Source: Streptomyces cahuitamycinicus
GTDB lineage: Bacteria > Actinomycetota > Actinomycetes > Streptomycetales > Streptomycetaceae
Assembly (NCBI RefSeq): GCF_002891435.1
Contig: NZ_POUC01000024.1
Coordinates: forward strand, 1 to 40,535
DNA: 40,535 bases
Direction: 5' to 3'
Shown: piece by piece, positions 19,608-27,532 of the stretch
How the letters are laid out: every line of letters starts with the position of its first letter
How positions within the stretch are numbered: position 1 is the stretch's first letter
Notes under the pieces: generated by a model
Seen by the model: the letters and a program-made list of their open reading frames with translations, nothing else
Told to the model about the DNA's origin: nothing
Database searches by the model: none
Program-made: the position numbers and the translations under genes

Positions 19608-20582
19608 GTGACTGTGATCGCGACCGAAAGCCTGAGCAAGCGGTTCCCCCGGGTGACCGCGCTTGACCGGCTCTCCGTGGACGTCGGACCCGGTGTGACC
19701 GGACTCGTCGGCGCCAACGGAGCCGGCAAGTCCACACTGATCAAGATCCTGCTGGGTCTGTCCCCCGCCACCGAGGGCCGCGCCGAAGTGCTCGGTCTCG
19801 ACGTCGCCACCAAGGGCGCCGCCATCCGCGAGCGGGTCGGCTACATGCCCGAGCACGACTGCCTGCCGCCGGACGTCTCGGCCACCGAGTTCGTCGTCCA
19901 CATGGCGCGCATGTCCGGCCTGCCGCCCACCGCCGCGCGCGAGCGCACGGCCGACACCCTGCGCCACGTCGGCCTGTACGAGGAGCGGTACCGGCCCATC
20001 GGCGGCTACTCGACGGGCATGAAGCAGCGCGTCAAACTCGCGCAGGCCCTCGTCCACGACCCGCAGCTGGTCCTCCTCGACGAGCCGACCAACGGCCTCG
20101 ACCCGGTAGGCCGCGACGAGATGCTCGGCCTGATCCGCCGCATCCACACCGACTTCGGCATCTCGGTCCTGGTCACCTCCCACCTCCTCGGCGAACTGGA
20201 GCGCACCTGCGACCACGTCGTCGTCGTCGACGGCGGCAAGCTCCTGCGTTCCAGCTCCACCACGGACTTCACGCAGACCACCACGACCCTCGCGATCGAG
20301 GTCACCGACACCGATGAGCACCCCGACGGCACCCGCGCGGTGCGCGAGGCGCTGCTCGGGCGCGGAGTGAGCGTCGAGGACGGCAGCGGCCTGCCGGGCG
20401 CCGGCCACGTTCTGCTGCTCACCGCGCAGGGCGAGGAGACGTACGACCTGGTCCGGGACCTGATCGCGGACCTCGGACTCGGCCTGGTGCGCATGGAGCA
20501 GCGCCGGCACCACATCTCCGAGGTCTTCACCAGCAGCGACGAGCGCGAGCAGCGGAAGGAGGCGGTCGGCCATGGCGGTTGA
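19608..20582 (+). CDS. ABC exporter ATPase (first pair)
   Basis: The 324-aa nucleotide-binding subunit belongs to the ABC-2 exporter type. It has Walker A GANGAGKST (35-43), signature YSTGMKQRVKLAQAL, Walker B LVLLDEPTNGLD and the H-loop in TSHLLGELE, then a C-terminal ~90-residue extension. The GTG at 19608 has GAAGG close upstream; a second GTG six bases on is possible. It is the first gene of a four-gene operon (ATPase, permease, ATPase, permease) with overlapping or closely spaced ends. The exported substrate is unknown. The next gene begins 11 bp inside this one. Confidence 0.92.
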   Translation: MTVIATESLSKRFPRVTALDRLSVDVGPGVTGLVGANGAGKSTLIKILLGLSPATEGRAEVLGLDVATKGAAIRERVGYMPEHDCLPPDVSATEFVVHMARMSGLPPTAARERTADTLRHVGLYEERYRPIGGYSTGMKQRVKLAQALVHDPQLVLLDEPTNGLDPVGRDEMLGLIRRIHTDFGISVLVTSHLLGELERTCDHVVVVDGGKLLRSSSTTDFTQTTTTLAIEVTDTDEHPDGTRAVREALLGRGVSVEDGSGLPGAGHVLLLTAQGEETYDLVRDLIADLGLGLVRMEQRRHHISEVFTSSDEREQRKEAVGHGG

Positions 20583-21489
20583 GCACTCCACGGGGACATC
20601 CGCCCCGGCACCGGGCGACCAGACCCGCATCCACAACATCGGCTACCGCAGCTACGACGGCCCGCGCCTCGGCCGTGCCTACGCCCGCCGCTCCCTGTAC
20701 TCGCAGTCCCTGCGTGGCTCCTACGGCCTCGGCCGCTCGGTGAAGTCCAAGGTGCTGCCGATGCTGCTCTTCGTGGTGATGTGCGTGCCCGGGGCCATCA
20801 TGGTCGCCGTCGCGGTCGCCACCAAGGCCAACGCCCTGCCCCTGGACTACACGCGCTACGCGATCGTCATGCAGGCGGTCATCAGCCTGTACGTCGCCTC
20901 GCAGGCACCCCAGTCGGTCTCGCGGGACCTGCGCTTCAAGACCGTTCCGCTGTACTTCTCGCGGCCGATCGAGACCGCCGACTACGTCCGCGCCAAGTTC
21001 GCGGCACTGGCCTCGGCGCTGTTCATCCTCACGGCCGCACCCCTGCTCGTGCTCTACGTGGGCGCGCTGCTGGCCAAGCTGGACTTCGCCGACCAGACCA
21101 AGGGATTCGCACAGGGACTGGTCTCCGTGGCACTGCTCTCACTGCTCTTCGCCGGCATCGGCCTGGTCATCGCGTCCTTCACCCCGCGCCGCGGCTTCGG
21201 CATCGCGGCCGTGATCGCCGTGCTGACCATCACCTACGGCGCGGTCTCCACCCTCCAGGCCATCGCCGACGCGCAGGGCAGCGGCGACGCCGTGCCGTGG
21301 ATCGGGCTGTTCTCGCCGATCACGATCGTCGACGGTGTGCAGTCCGCGTTCCTGGGCGCGACGTCCGCCTCCCCCAGCGGGGTGGGCCCGAGCACGGCCG
21401 AGGGCGTCGTCTACGTCCTCGTCGCCCTGGGCCTGATCGCGGCGAGCTACGGCCTCCTGATGCGCCGCTACAAGAAGGTGGGACTGTGA
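20572..21489 (+). CDS. ABC-2 type permease (first pair)
   Basis: The 305-aa protein has a ~65-residue cytosolic N-terminus (IGYRSYDGPRLG segment is typical of this ABC-2 subfamily), then about six hydrophobic helices and a short basic C-terminus. It would form the membrane channel for the preceding ATPase. ATG 20572 lies inside the upstream gene with CGGAAGGAGG just before it, indicating translational coupling. Its stop overlaps the next start (GTGA). Confidence 0.9.
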   Translation: MAVEHSTGTSAPAPGDQTRIHNIGYRSYDGPRLGRAYARRSLYSQSLRGSYGLGRSVKSKVLPMLLFVVMCVPGAIMVAVAVATKANALPLDYTRYAIVMQAVISLYVASQAPQSVSRDLRFKTVPLYFSRPIETADYVRAKFAALASALFILTAAPLLVLYVGALLAKLDFADQTKGFAQGLVSVALLSLLFAGIGLVIASFTPRRGFGIAAVIAVLTITYGAVSTLQAIADAQGSGDAVPWIGLFSPITIVDGVQSAFLGATSASPSGVGPSTAEGVVYVLVALGLIAASYGLLMRRYKKVGL

Positions 21490-22397
21490 CCACGCTCAAC
21501 ATCGACCACGTCTCCCGCTGGTTCGGCAACGTGGTCGCCGTCAACGACATCACCATGACCATCGGCCCCGGCGTCACGGGCCTGCTCGGTCCCAACGGCG
21601 CCGGCAAGTCCACCCTCATCAACATGATGGGCGGCTTCCTGGCCCCCTCCACCGGCACCGTCACCCTCGACGGCCAGGCCGTGTGGCGCAACGAGCAGAT
21701 CTACCGGCACATCGGCGTCGTCCCCGAGCGGGAGGCGATGTACGACTTCCTCACCGGCAAGGAGTTCGTCCTGGCCAACGCCGAGCTGCACGGCCTGGGC
21801 GCCAAGGCGGCCCAGAAGGCGCTCGCCACGGTCGAGATGGAGCACGCGCAGGACCGCAAGATCCAGACGTACTCCAAGGGCATGCGCCAGCGCGTGAAGA
21901 TGGCCTCCGCCCTGGTCCACGACCCCTCCCTGCTCCTGCTGGACGAGCCGTTCAACGGCATGGACCCCCGCCAGCGCATGCAGCTGATGGACCTGCTGCG
22001 CCGCATGGGCGACGAGGGCCGCACGGTCCTGTTCTCGTCCCACATCCTCGAAGAGGTCGAGCAACTCGCCTGGCACATCGAGGTCGTCGTCGCCGGGCGG
22101 CACGCCGCCAGCGGGGACTTCCGCAAGATCCGCCGCCTGATGACCGACCGGCCGCACCGCTACCTGGTGCGCTCCAGCGACGACCGCGCCCTCGCGGCCG
22201 CGCTGATCGCCGACCCGTCGACGGCCGGTATCGAGGTGGACGTCGCCGAGGGCGCGCTGCGCATCCAGGCCGTCGACTTCGGCCGCTTCACGGCCCTTCT
22301 GCCGAAGGTCGCCAGGGACCACGGCATCCGGCTGCTCACGGTCTCGCCGTCAGACGAGTCCCTCGAGTCCGTGTTCTCGTACCTGGTCGCGGCGTAG
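21486..22397 (+). CDS. ABC exporter ATPase (second pair)
   Basis: The 303-aa ATPase has Walker A GPNGAGKST (35-43), signature YSKGMRQRVKMASAL, Walker B LLLLDEPFNGMD and H-loop SSHILEEVE. The GTG at 21486 overlaps the upstream TGA by 4 bases (GTGA) and AAGGTGGGA precedes it. The start is supported by the immediate TLNIDHVSRWFG strand typical of the family. Sequence similarity to the first ATPase in motifs and length suggests tandem duplication of an ATPase-permease pair; the two probably pair as a heterodimeric exporter. Confidence 0.92.
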   Translation: MTTLNIDHVSRWFGNVVAVNDITMTIGPGVTGLLGPNGAGKSTLINMMGGFLAPSTGTVTLDGQAVWRNEQIYRHIGVVPEREAMYDFLTGKEFVLANAELHGLGAKAAQKALATVEMEHAQDRKIQTYSKGMRQRVKMASALVHDPSLLLLDEPFNGMDPRQRMQLMDLLRRMGDEGRTVLFSSHILEEVEQLAWHIEVVVAGRHAASGDFRKIRRLMTDRPHRYLVRSSDDRALAAALIADPSTAGIEVDVAEGALRIQAVDFGRFTALLPKVARDHGIRLLTVSPSDESLESVFSYLVAA

Positions 22398-22406
22398 GAG
22401 GCCCTG

Positions 22407-23126
22407 ATGTACGACCCCACAGTCGCCCGGCTCACTTACCGGGCCCTGCTCGGCCGGCGCCGGGCCCTCATCCTCGGAGCCCTGCCGCTGCTGCTCATCG
22501 CCATCTCGGTGGTGGTGCGCTTCCTCGCCGGGGCGGACGACCAGACGGCGGCGGATCTGCTCGGCGGCCTCGCCCTCGCCACGATGGTGCCGATCATCGG
22601 CGTCATCGCCGGAACCGGCGCGATCGGGCCGGAGATCGACGACGGCTCGGTGGTGTACCTGCTGTCCAAGCCGATCAAGCGGCCGACCATCATCTTCACC
22701 AAGCTGATCGTCGCGATCGCGGTGACCATGGTGTTCTCCGCGGTGCCGACGCTCATCGCCGGCTTCATCCTGAACGGCAACGGCCAGCAGGTCGCCGTCG
22801 CCTACACGGTGGCCGCCCTGGTCGCGTCGATCGCCTACGCGGCCCTGTTCCTGCTGCTCGGCACGGTCTCCCGGCACGCGGTGGTGTTCGGGCTGGTCTA
22901 CGCGCTGGTCTGGGAGGCCCTGTTCGGCTCCCTGGTGCCGGGTGCGCGCACGCTGAGCGTCCAGCAGTGGTCGCTGGCGGTGGCCCAGAAGGTGTCCGGT
23001 GGGGACCTGGTCTCCTCGGACGTGGGGCTGACCACGGCGACGGTGCTGCTGGTGGCCGTCACGGTGCTGGCCACCTGGTTCGCCGGGCAGAAGCTGCGCT
23101 CCCTGACGCTCGCCGGCGAGGAGTGA
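22407..23126 (+). CDS. ABC-2 type permease (second pair)
   Basis: The 239-aa protein has about six hydrophobic helices, starting with a short amphipathic N-terminus (LTYRALLGRRRALILGALPL segment). It is shorter than the first permease because it lacks the long cytosolic N-terminus. GTAGGAGG lies 6 nt before ATG 22407. It closes the four-gene exporter operon, which ends in a hairpin. Confidence 0.9.
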   Translation: MYDPTVARLTYRALLGRRRALILGALPLLLIAISVVVRFLAGADDQTAADLLGGLALATMVPIIGVIAGTGAIGPEIDDGSVVYLLSKPIKRPTIIFTKLIVAIAVTMVFSAVPTLIAGFILNGNGQQVAVAYTVAALVASIAYAALFLLLGTVSRHAVVFGLVYALVWEALFGSLVPGARTLSVQQWSLAVAQKVSGGDLVSSDVGLTTATVLLVAVTVLATWFAGQKLRSLTLAGEE

Positions 23127-23127
23127 C

Positions 23128-23168
23128 GTGCCCCGGCCTTGACGGGGGCTTCACCCCCGTCCGGGCAC
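23128..23168 (+). terminator. Hairpin terminator after the ABC operon
   Basis: Inner stem GACGGGGG (23141-23148) pairs with CCCCCGTC (23154-23161) across CTTCA, and outer GTGCCC (23128-23133) pairs with GGGCAC (23163-23168). It begins 1 bp after the last permease stop. No T-tract. Confidence 0.7.
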
Positions 23169-23225
23169 ACTGGGCGCACGGCATGTAGGGGAACAACGGG
23201 AGTTGGACGGCTGGGAGGGACGGGG

Positions 23226-23522
23226 ATGGCGGGCGAGAGGGCTCAGTACGACGACGGCGGCGGGCAGCCCACCAGCGAGCCGCGGAACGGGGCCCGGCCT
23301 GGGCCCGGGTCCCGGGGCGAAGCCCCGGATGACCTCGACGGGGTCGTACTGGACGAGGACTTCATACGCTCCGCCGGGACCTCCGAGCCGTCCGCCCGCG
23401 CGCGGATGCTCGCCGCGAAGTGGCGCCGCGAGGAGCCACAGCCGCAGCCCTGGCGCTCCGACGAGCCCCCCGCGGGCTGGTTCTTCAGCAAGGTCCGGCG
23501 GCGCAGGTGGCGCAGGAAGTAG
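23226..23522 (+). CDS. Small basic conserved-type protein, function unknown
   Basis: The 98-aa product has a hydrophilic, disordered-looking Gly/Pro-rich N-terminus, an acidic stretch with DDLDGVVLDEDF, then a Trp/Arg-rich C-terminus ending in VRRRRWRRK. No catalytic motif, signal peptide or TM segment is visible. The strongly basic tail could bind nucleic acid or the membrane, which is speculative. ATG 23226 is chosen because GGGAGGGACGGGG precedes it. It lies 99 bp after the ABC operon terminator and is followed by its own hairpin, so it is monocistronic. Confidence 0.7.
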   Translation: MAGERAQYDDGGGQPTSEPRNGARPGPGSRGEAPDDLDGVVLDEDFIRSAGTSEPSARARMLAAKWRREEPQPQPWRSDEPPAGWFFSKVRRRRWRRK

Positions 23523-23524
23523 CC

Positions 23525-23565
23525 GGACCGCCGCCGATCCGGCGTCGATTTAATCGGTGGCGTCC
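23525..23565 (+). terminator. Hairpin terminator after the 98-aa gene
   Basis: CGCCGCCGAT (23529-23538) pairs with ATCGGTGGCG (23553-23562) over 10 bp (one G-T pair), extended by GGA/TCC outside, with a 14-nt loop. It starts 2 bp after the stop codon. Confidence 0.7.
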
Positions 23566-23800
23566 GATTCACCCGGCAGGCACAGTGGTTGTCATCACGG
23601 CCGGCGAGAAGCCGGCGCCACGTTCTGGGAGAGGAGCGGGACGATGTCCATGCACGGCAGTACGTCCAGCTCCCTTCAGGGCAGCCCGCGGCGGGACCCG
23701 GAGTAGTCGCCACCTCTCCGTAGAACCCGCCCCACACGGGGAGCTGCCCGGGGCGGCCGCTTCGAGCACGCGAGTCGCACATCGCGTGGGCCGCCCACCC
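23566..23800 (+). other. Non-coding stretch upstream of tRNA-Ser
   Basis: This 235-bp region precedes the tRNA. It should contain the tRNA promoter, but I find no convincing -35/-10 pair. It includes a 20-codon open frame at 23644-23706 (starting MSMHGSTSS, ending RRDPE) with GAGAGGAGCGGG in front, a good ribosome-binding sequence; whether it is translated cannot be told from one sequence. Confidence 0.4.
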
Positions 23801-23888
<88 letters not shown>

Positions 23889-23925
23889 CCGAACATCGCA
23901 CACCGACGGGTGACCGGCCCGACGC

Positions 23926-24744
23926 TCAGCCCAGCAACCGCTCCAGCACCACCGCGATGCCGTCCTCGTCGTGGGAGGCCGTCACCTCGTCGGCCACCGC
24001 CTTCAGTTCCTCATGGGCGTCCGCCATGGCGACGCCGTAGGAAGCCCAGGCGAACATCGGTATGTCGTTGGGCATGTCCCCGAAGGCGATCGTGTCGGCC
24101 GCCTTCATCCCGAGCCTGCGGGCCGCCAGGGACAGCCCGGTCGCCTTGGACAGCCCCAGGGGGAGGAGCTCGACGATGCCCGCGCCCGCCATCGTGACGG
24201 TGACGAAACCGCCGGCGGTGCGCGTCGCCGCCTCGCAGAGCTCGTCGTCGGTCAGCGTCGGGTGCTGGATGTACAGCTTGTTCAGGGGCGCGGTCCACAG
24301 GTCGGACGCGTCCGTGAAGGGCGTGGCGGGCAGGGTGCCCTGGACCGCGTAGCCCGGGCCCACCAGCACTTCGCCGTCCAGGCCGTCACGGCTCGCCGCC
24401 AGGTGGAGCGGGCCGACCTCCGCCTCGATCTTGGCCAGCGCCACCCCGGCCAGCTGCCGGTCCAGTGTCACCGACGTCAGCAGGCGGTGCGCGCCGGCGT
24501 CGTAGACCTGTGCGCCCTGGCCGCAGACGGCCAGGCCCTGGTAGCCGAGGTCGTCGAGGATGTGCCGGGTCCACGGGACGGCGCGGCCGGTGACGACGAT
24601 GTGCGCGGCACCCGCCGCCGTGGCAGCGGCGAGCGCGTCACGGGTGCGCGGCGACACGGTGTCGTCGGAGCGCAGCAGCGTCCCGTCGAGATCGGTGGCG
24701 ACGAGCCGGTAAGGGAAGGCGCCCGGGGAAGCCGTGTCGCTCAC
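23926..24744 (-). CDS. Cof-type HAD-superfamily hydrolase (second copy)
   Basis: The 272-aa product is a Cof-type HAD phosphatase with motif [11 protein letters not shown], motif [10 protein letters not shown] and motif [13 protein letters not shown]. It resembles the HAD protein at 15039-15908 through the N-terminal 40 residues and again around GDMPND, so the two look paralogous. GTG 24744 overlaps the serS stop in GTGA, showing translational coupling with serS; GGAG lies 13 nt upstream. This position downstream of serS hints at, but does not show, a housekeeping role. Substrate unknown. Confidence 0.88.
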   Translation of the reverse strand: MSDTASPGAFPYRLVATDLDGTLLRSDDTVSPRTRDALAAATAAGAAHIVVTGRAVPWTRHILDDLGYQGLAVCGQGAQVYDAGAHRLLTSVTLDRQLAGVALAKIEAEVGPLHLAASRDGLDGEVLVGPGYAVQGTLPATPFTDASDLWTAPLNKLYIQHPTLTDDELCEAATRTAGGFVTVTMAGAGIVELLPLGLSKATGLSLAARRLGMKAADTIAFGDMPNDIPMFAWASYGVAMADAHEELKAVADEVTASHDEDGIAVVLERLLG

Positions 24745-26018
24745 TTGGCCACCGGCTCCAGGACCTCCCGGCCACCCAGGTAAGGACGCAGCACCTCGGG
24801 CACGCGCACCGAACCGTCGGCCTGCTGGTGGTTCTCGAGAATCGCCACGATCGTGCGCGGGACGGCGCACAGCGTGCCGTTGAGCGTGGCCAGCGGGCGG
24901 ACCTGCTTGCCCTCACGGACGCGGATCGACAGACGGCGGGACTGGAACTCGGTGCAGTCCGACGTCGAGGTCAGCTCGCGGTACTTGCCCTGGGTCGGGA
25001 TCCACGCCTCGCAGTCGAACTTGCGGGAGGCCGACGCACCGAGGTCGGCGCTCGCCACGTCGATCACGCGGTACGGCAGCTCCAGCGAGGTGAGCCACTG
25101 CTTCTCCCACTCCAGCAGGCGCTGGTGCTCGGCCTGCGAGTCCTCGGGAGCGACGTAGGAGAACATCTCGACCTTGTCGAACTGGTGCACCCGGAAGATG
25201 CCCCGGGTGTCCTTGCCGTGCGAGCCGGCCTCGCGGCGGAAGCACGGCGAGAAGCCCGCGTAGCGCAGCGGGAGACGGTCGGAGTCGAGGATCTCGTCCA
25301 TGTGATAGGCCGCGAGCGCCACCTCGGACGTGCCGACCAGGTAGAGGTCGTCGTCGGCGAGGTGGTAGACGTCCTGCGCTGCCTGGCCGAGGAAGCCCGT
25401 GCCCGCCATGGACTGGGGACGGACCAGCGCCGGGGTCAGCATCGGGGTGAAGCCGGCCGCGGTGGCCTGCGCCATCGCCGCGTTCACCAGGGCGAGCTCC
25501 AGCAGGGCGCCGACGCCCGTCAGGAAGTAGAAGCGCGAGCCGGAGACCTTGGCGCCCCGCTCGACGTCGATCGCGCCGAGGCTCTGGCCGAGTGCCAGGT
25601 GGTCCTTGGGCTCGAAGCCCTCGGCGGCGAAGTCGCGGATCGTGCCGTGTGTCTCGAGCGTGACGAAGTCCTCCTCGCCGCCCACGGGCACGTCCGGGTG
25701 GACGAGGTTGCCGAGCCTCTGGAGCAGCTCCTGCGTCTCGGTCGCGGCCGCGTCGCGGTCCGCGTCGGCCGCCTTGACGTCGGCGGCGAGCTGGCCCGCG
25801 TTCTTCAGTAGCTCGGCCTTCTCGTCGCCGGCCGCCTTGGGGATGAGCTTGCCGAGCGCCTTCTGCTCGGCGCGCAGCTCGTCGAAGCGGACGCCGGACG
25901 ACCTGCGCCGCTCGTCGGCAGACAGAAGGGCGTCGACGAGCGCGACGTCCTCTCCACGGGCGCGCTGCGAAGCGCGCACACGGTCGGGGTCCTCACGGAG
26001 CAGGCGAAGGTCAATCAC
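24741..26018 (-). CDS. serS: Seryl-tRNA synthetase
   Basis: SerRS charges tRNA-Ser; the 425-aa length is normal. The N-terminal antiparallel coiled coil (about residues 25-105) that grips the long variable arm is visible, followed by the class II core: motif 2 in [27 protein letters not shown] sequence and motif 3 near the C-terminus ([14 protein letters not shown] region). GTG 26018 is the start that gives the family opening [15 protein letters not shown], with GGGGCG before it; an in-frame ATG at 26060 is rejected since it lies in the leader. It is co-transcribed with the HAD gene behind the promoter at 26085-26112. Confidence 0.97.
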   Translation of the reverse strand: MIDLRLLREDPDRVRASQRARGEDVALVDALLSADERRRSSGVRFDELRAEQKALGKLIPKAAGDEKAELLKNAGQLAADVKAADADRDAAATETQELLQRLGNLVHPDVPVGGEEDFVTLETHGTIRDFAAEGFEPKDHLALGQSLGAIDVERGAKVSGSRFYFLTGVGALLELALVNAAMAQATAAGFTPMLTPALVRPQSMAGTGFLGQAAQDVYHLADDDLYLVGTSEVALAAYHMDEILDSDRLPLRYAGFSPCFRREAGSHGKDTRGIFRVHQFDKVEMFSYVAPEDSQAEHQRLLEWEKQWLTSLELPYRVIDVASADLGASASRKFDCEAWIPTQGKYRELTSTSDCTEFQSRRLSIRVREGKQVRPLATLNGTLCAVPRTIVAILENHQQADGSVRVPEVLRPYLGGREVLEPVAK

Positions 26019-26037
26019 GCGCCCCAGGCTACCGGTG

Positions 26038-26398
26038 AGGGGTGACCGCCCACGACTCACTATGGTCGGCGCGGCATACGTACCGTTATGAGCGAATTAC
26101 GTGCGGTGTCAACAAAAAGACCCCCTGTCCCCGGTGTGGGGCATCCGCAGGGCGTCGCATTGACGTGAATCCCTTGCGGCTAGCGGGACTTGGGCTTGAG
26201 TTGTCCACAGGGATCCCTGCACCCCGCAAAGTTATCCACAGGCTGTGGGGAAGATCTGTGGACTTCGGAATTGATCACTCCGGAAGGCCCGGTCACCCCT
26301 CAGAATTCCCCTCGCAAACCCGCTTTACCCTCACTTTCGAGTGGAAATAGGTCACCCCTAAGAGTTACGCAAGGGAAAACGATGGACGAAGGGTGACC
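26038..26398. repeat. Four copies of GGTCACCC (two orientations)
   Basis: Copies are at 26038-26047 (minus, AGGGGTGACC), 26291-26300 and 26350-26359 (plus, GGTCACCCCT), and 26390-26398 (minus, AGGGTGACC). Three share the 10-mer GGTCACCCCT exactly. One copy lies in the serS leader. The function is unknown. Confidence 0.5.
26085..26112 (-). promoter_or_regulatory. serS promoter
   Basis: On the minus strand a perfect TTGACA (26112-26107) is followed after 16 bp by CATAAC (26090-26085). The transcript would start near 26078, leaving a ~60-nt leader to the serS GTG at 26018. A T-run precedes the -35. This is the best vegetative-type promoter I see in the window. Confidence 0.6.
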
Positions 26399-26513
26399 TG
26401 CCCGCTGATGGATGCATCAAGGGCCTGTAGGGCGATTTGTCGACTGCCTCACGGTTCGTTGTCGACTTGTCCCCAGGTCGAGAAGCGGACCTGTGGAAAA
26501 CTTCTGTGGATAA
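26201..26513. promoter_or_regulatory. DnaA-box cluster 2
   Basis: Boxes read as: TTGTCCACA 26201-26209 (consensus), TTATCCACA 26232-26240 (one change), TGTGGGGAA 26244-26252 (weak), TGTGGACTT 26257-26265 (weak), TTGTCCCCA 26467-26475 (one change), TGTGGAAAA 26492-26500 (one change) and TGTGGATAA 26505-26513 (one change). Consensus is the Streptomyces TTGTCCACA. The two sub-clusters flank a 200-bp gap. It lacks the dnaA/dnaN neighbours of oriC and so is not the origin, but may titrate DnaA. Confidence 0.7.
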
Positions 26514-26537
26514 CGACAATAGGCAGGTAGGACCGCC

Positions 26538-27470
26538 CTAGAAGCGGCCGTCCTGGCACTGTGCGACCCAGTCGGCCGCCGACATGAACTCGTCGTCGGA
26601 GGTCCCCAGGCGCGGCGGCTGCACATCCCCCGGCCGCACGTCCGCGCGCGGGTAGGAGCCGAGGTAGCGCACCTGGAGGCAGATCCGCTTCAGGCCCATC
26701 AGGGCGTCGGCCACCCGGCGGTCGGAGATGTGGCCCTCGGCGTCGATGCAGAAGCAGTAGTTGCCGATGCCCGCGCCGGTGGGCCGGGACTGGAGCAGCA
26801 TCAGGTTGATGCCGCGGGTGGCGAACTCGCCCAGCAGGTCCCGGAGGCCGCCGGGGTGGTCGTCGCGCTGCCACAGCACGATCGAGGTCTTGTCCGCGCC
26901 GGTCGGGGCCGCGGGCCGGGCGGGGCGGCCGACCAGCACGAACCGCGTCTGGGCGTTCTCCGCGTCGTGGATCCCGGTCTCCAGGGCTTCGAGGCCGTAG
27001 CGGGCTGCCGCGAACTCACCCGCGAAGGCGGCGTCGTACTGGCCCTCCTGGACCAGGCGGGCGGCGTCCGCGTTCGAGGCGGCCGACTCCCAGTGCGCGT
27101 CCGGCAGGTGCTTCTTCAGCCAGTTGCGCACCTGCGGCTGCGCGGCCGGGTGGGCGGAGACGGTCTTGATGTCCGACAGCTCCGTGCCGGGCCTGACGAG
27201 CAGCGCGAAGGTGATCGACAGCAGCACCTCGCGGTAGATCATCAGCGGCGCGCCGGCGACCAGCTCGTCCAGGGTGGTGGTGATGCCGCCCTCGACGGAG
27301 TTCTCGATCGGCACGAACGCGGCCTCGGCCTCGCCGGCGCGTACCGCGTCGAGTGCGGACTGCACGGACACGTACGGGATCAGCTCCCGGGTGGCGGCCT
27401 CGGGAAGCGTGCGCAGGGCGACTTCGGTGAAGGTGCCCTCGGGGCCGAGATACGCATAGCTCGCTGGCAT
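26538..27470 (-). CDS. pheA: Prephenate dehydratase
   Basis: PheA converts prephenate to phenylpyruvate, the phenylalanine branch of aromatic synthesis. The 310-aa monofunctional form (no chorismate mutase domain) opens with YLGPEGTFTEVALR, continues with NSVEGG and the SNADAARLV motif, and has the catalytic TRF in AQTRFVLV (about 175). A C-terminal ACT domain (HPGGLRDLLGEFA, then QSRPTGAG in place of the usual ESRP) would bind phenylalanine for feedback control. ATG 27470 follows GTGAGG. It lies 62 bp downstream of dtpA on the same strand. Confidence 0.96.
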   Translation of the reverse strand: MPASYAYLGPEGTFTEVALRTLPEAATRELIPYVSVQSALDAVRAGEAEAAFVPIENSVEGGITTTLDELVAGAPLMIYREVLLSITFALLVRPGTELSDIKTVSAHPAAQPQVRNWLKKHLPDAHWESAASNADAARLVQEGQYDAAFAGEFAAARYGLEALETGIHDAENAQTRFVLVGRPARPAAPTGADKTSIVLWQRDDHPGGLRDLLGEFATRGINLMLLQSRPTGAGIGNYCFCIDAEGHISDRRVADALMGLKRICLQVRYLGSYPRADVRPGDVQPPRLGTSDDEFMSAADWVAQCQDGRF

Positions 27471-27532
27471 GACCTCACCCTAATGGGCCCGCGGAAGCGC
27501 CATCCCCCACAAGCCCGTACAGAGCCCGGCTC

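Larger units (their letters stand above)
26019..26537. other. 519-bp non-coding region between serS and pheA
   Basis: No credible gene is present. The region is clearly less GC-rich than its surroundings. It holds the serS promoter, seven DnaA-box-like 9-mers (26201-26513) and four copies of GGTCACCC in both orientations (26038-26398). A plus-strand TTGACG (26160-26165) followed by TAGCGG (26181-26186), spacing 15 bp, is a marginal promoter-like pair that could start a small RNA; I do not claim one. Confidence 0.6.

Noticed and set aside
26160..26186. Plus-strand TTGACG-N15-TAGCGG promoter for a small RNA
   Set aside because: Spacing is short and the -10 weak; no hairpin terminator found downstream.
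26042..26350. 102-codon plus-strand frame in the serS-pheA gap
   Set aside because: No ribosome-binding site, no recognisable motif, and it runs across the serS promoter and DnaA boxes.
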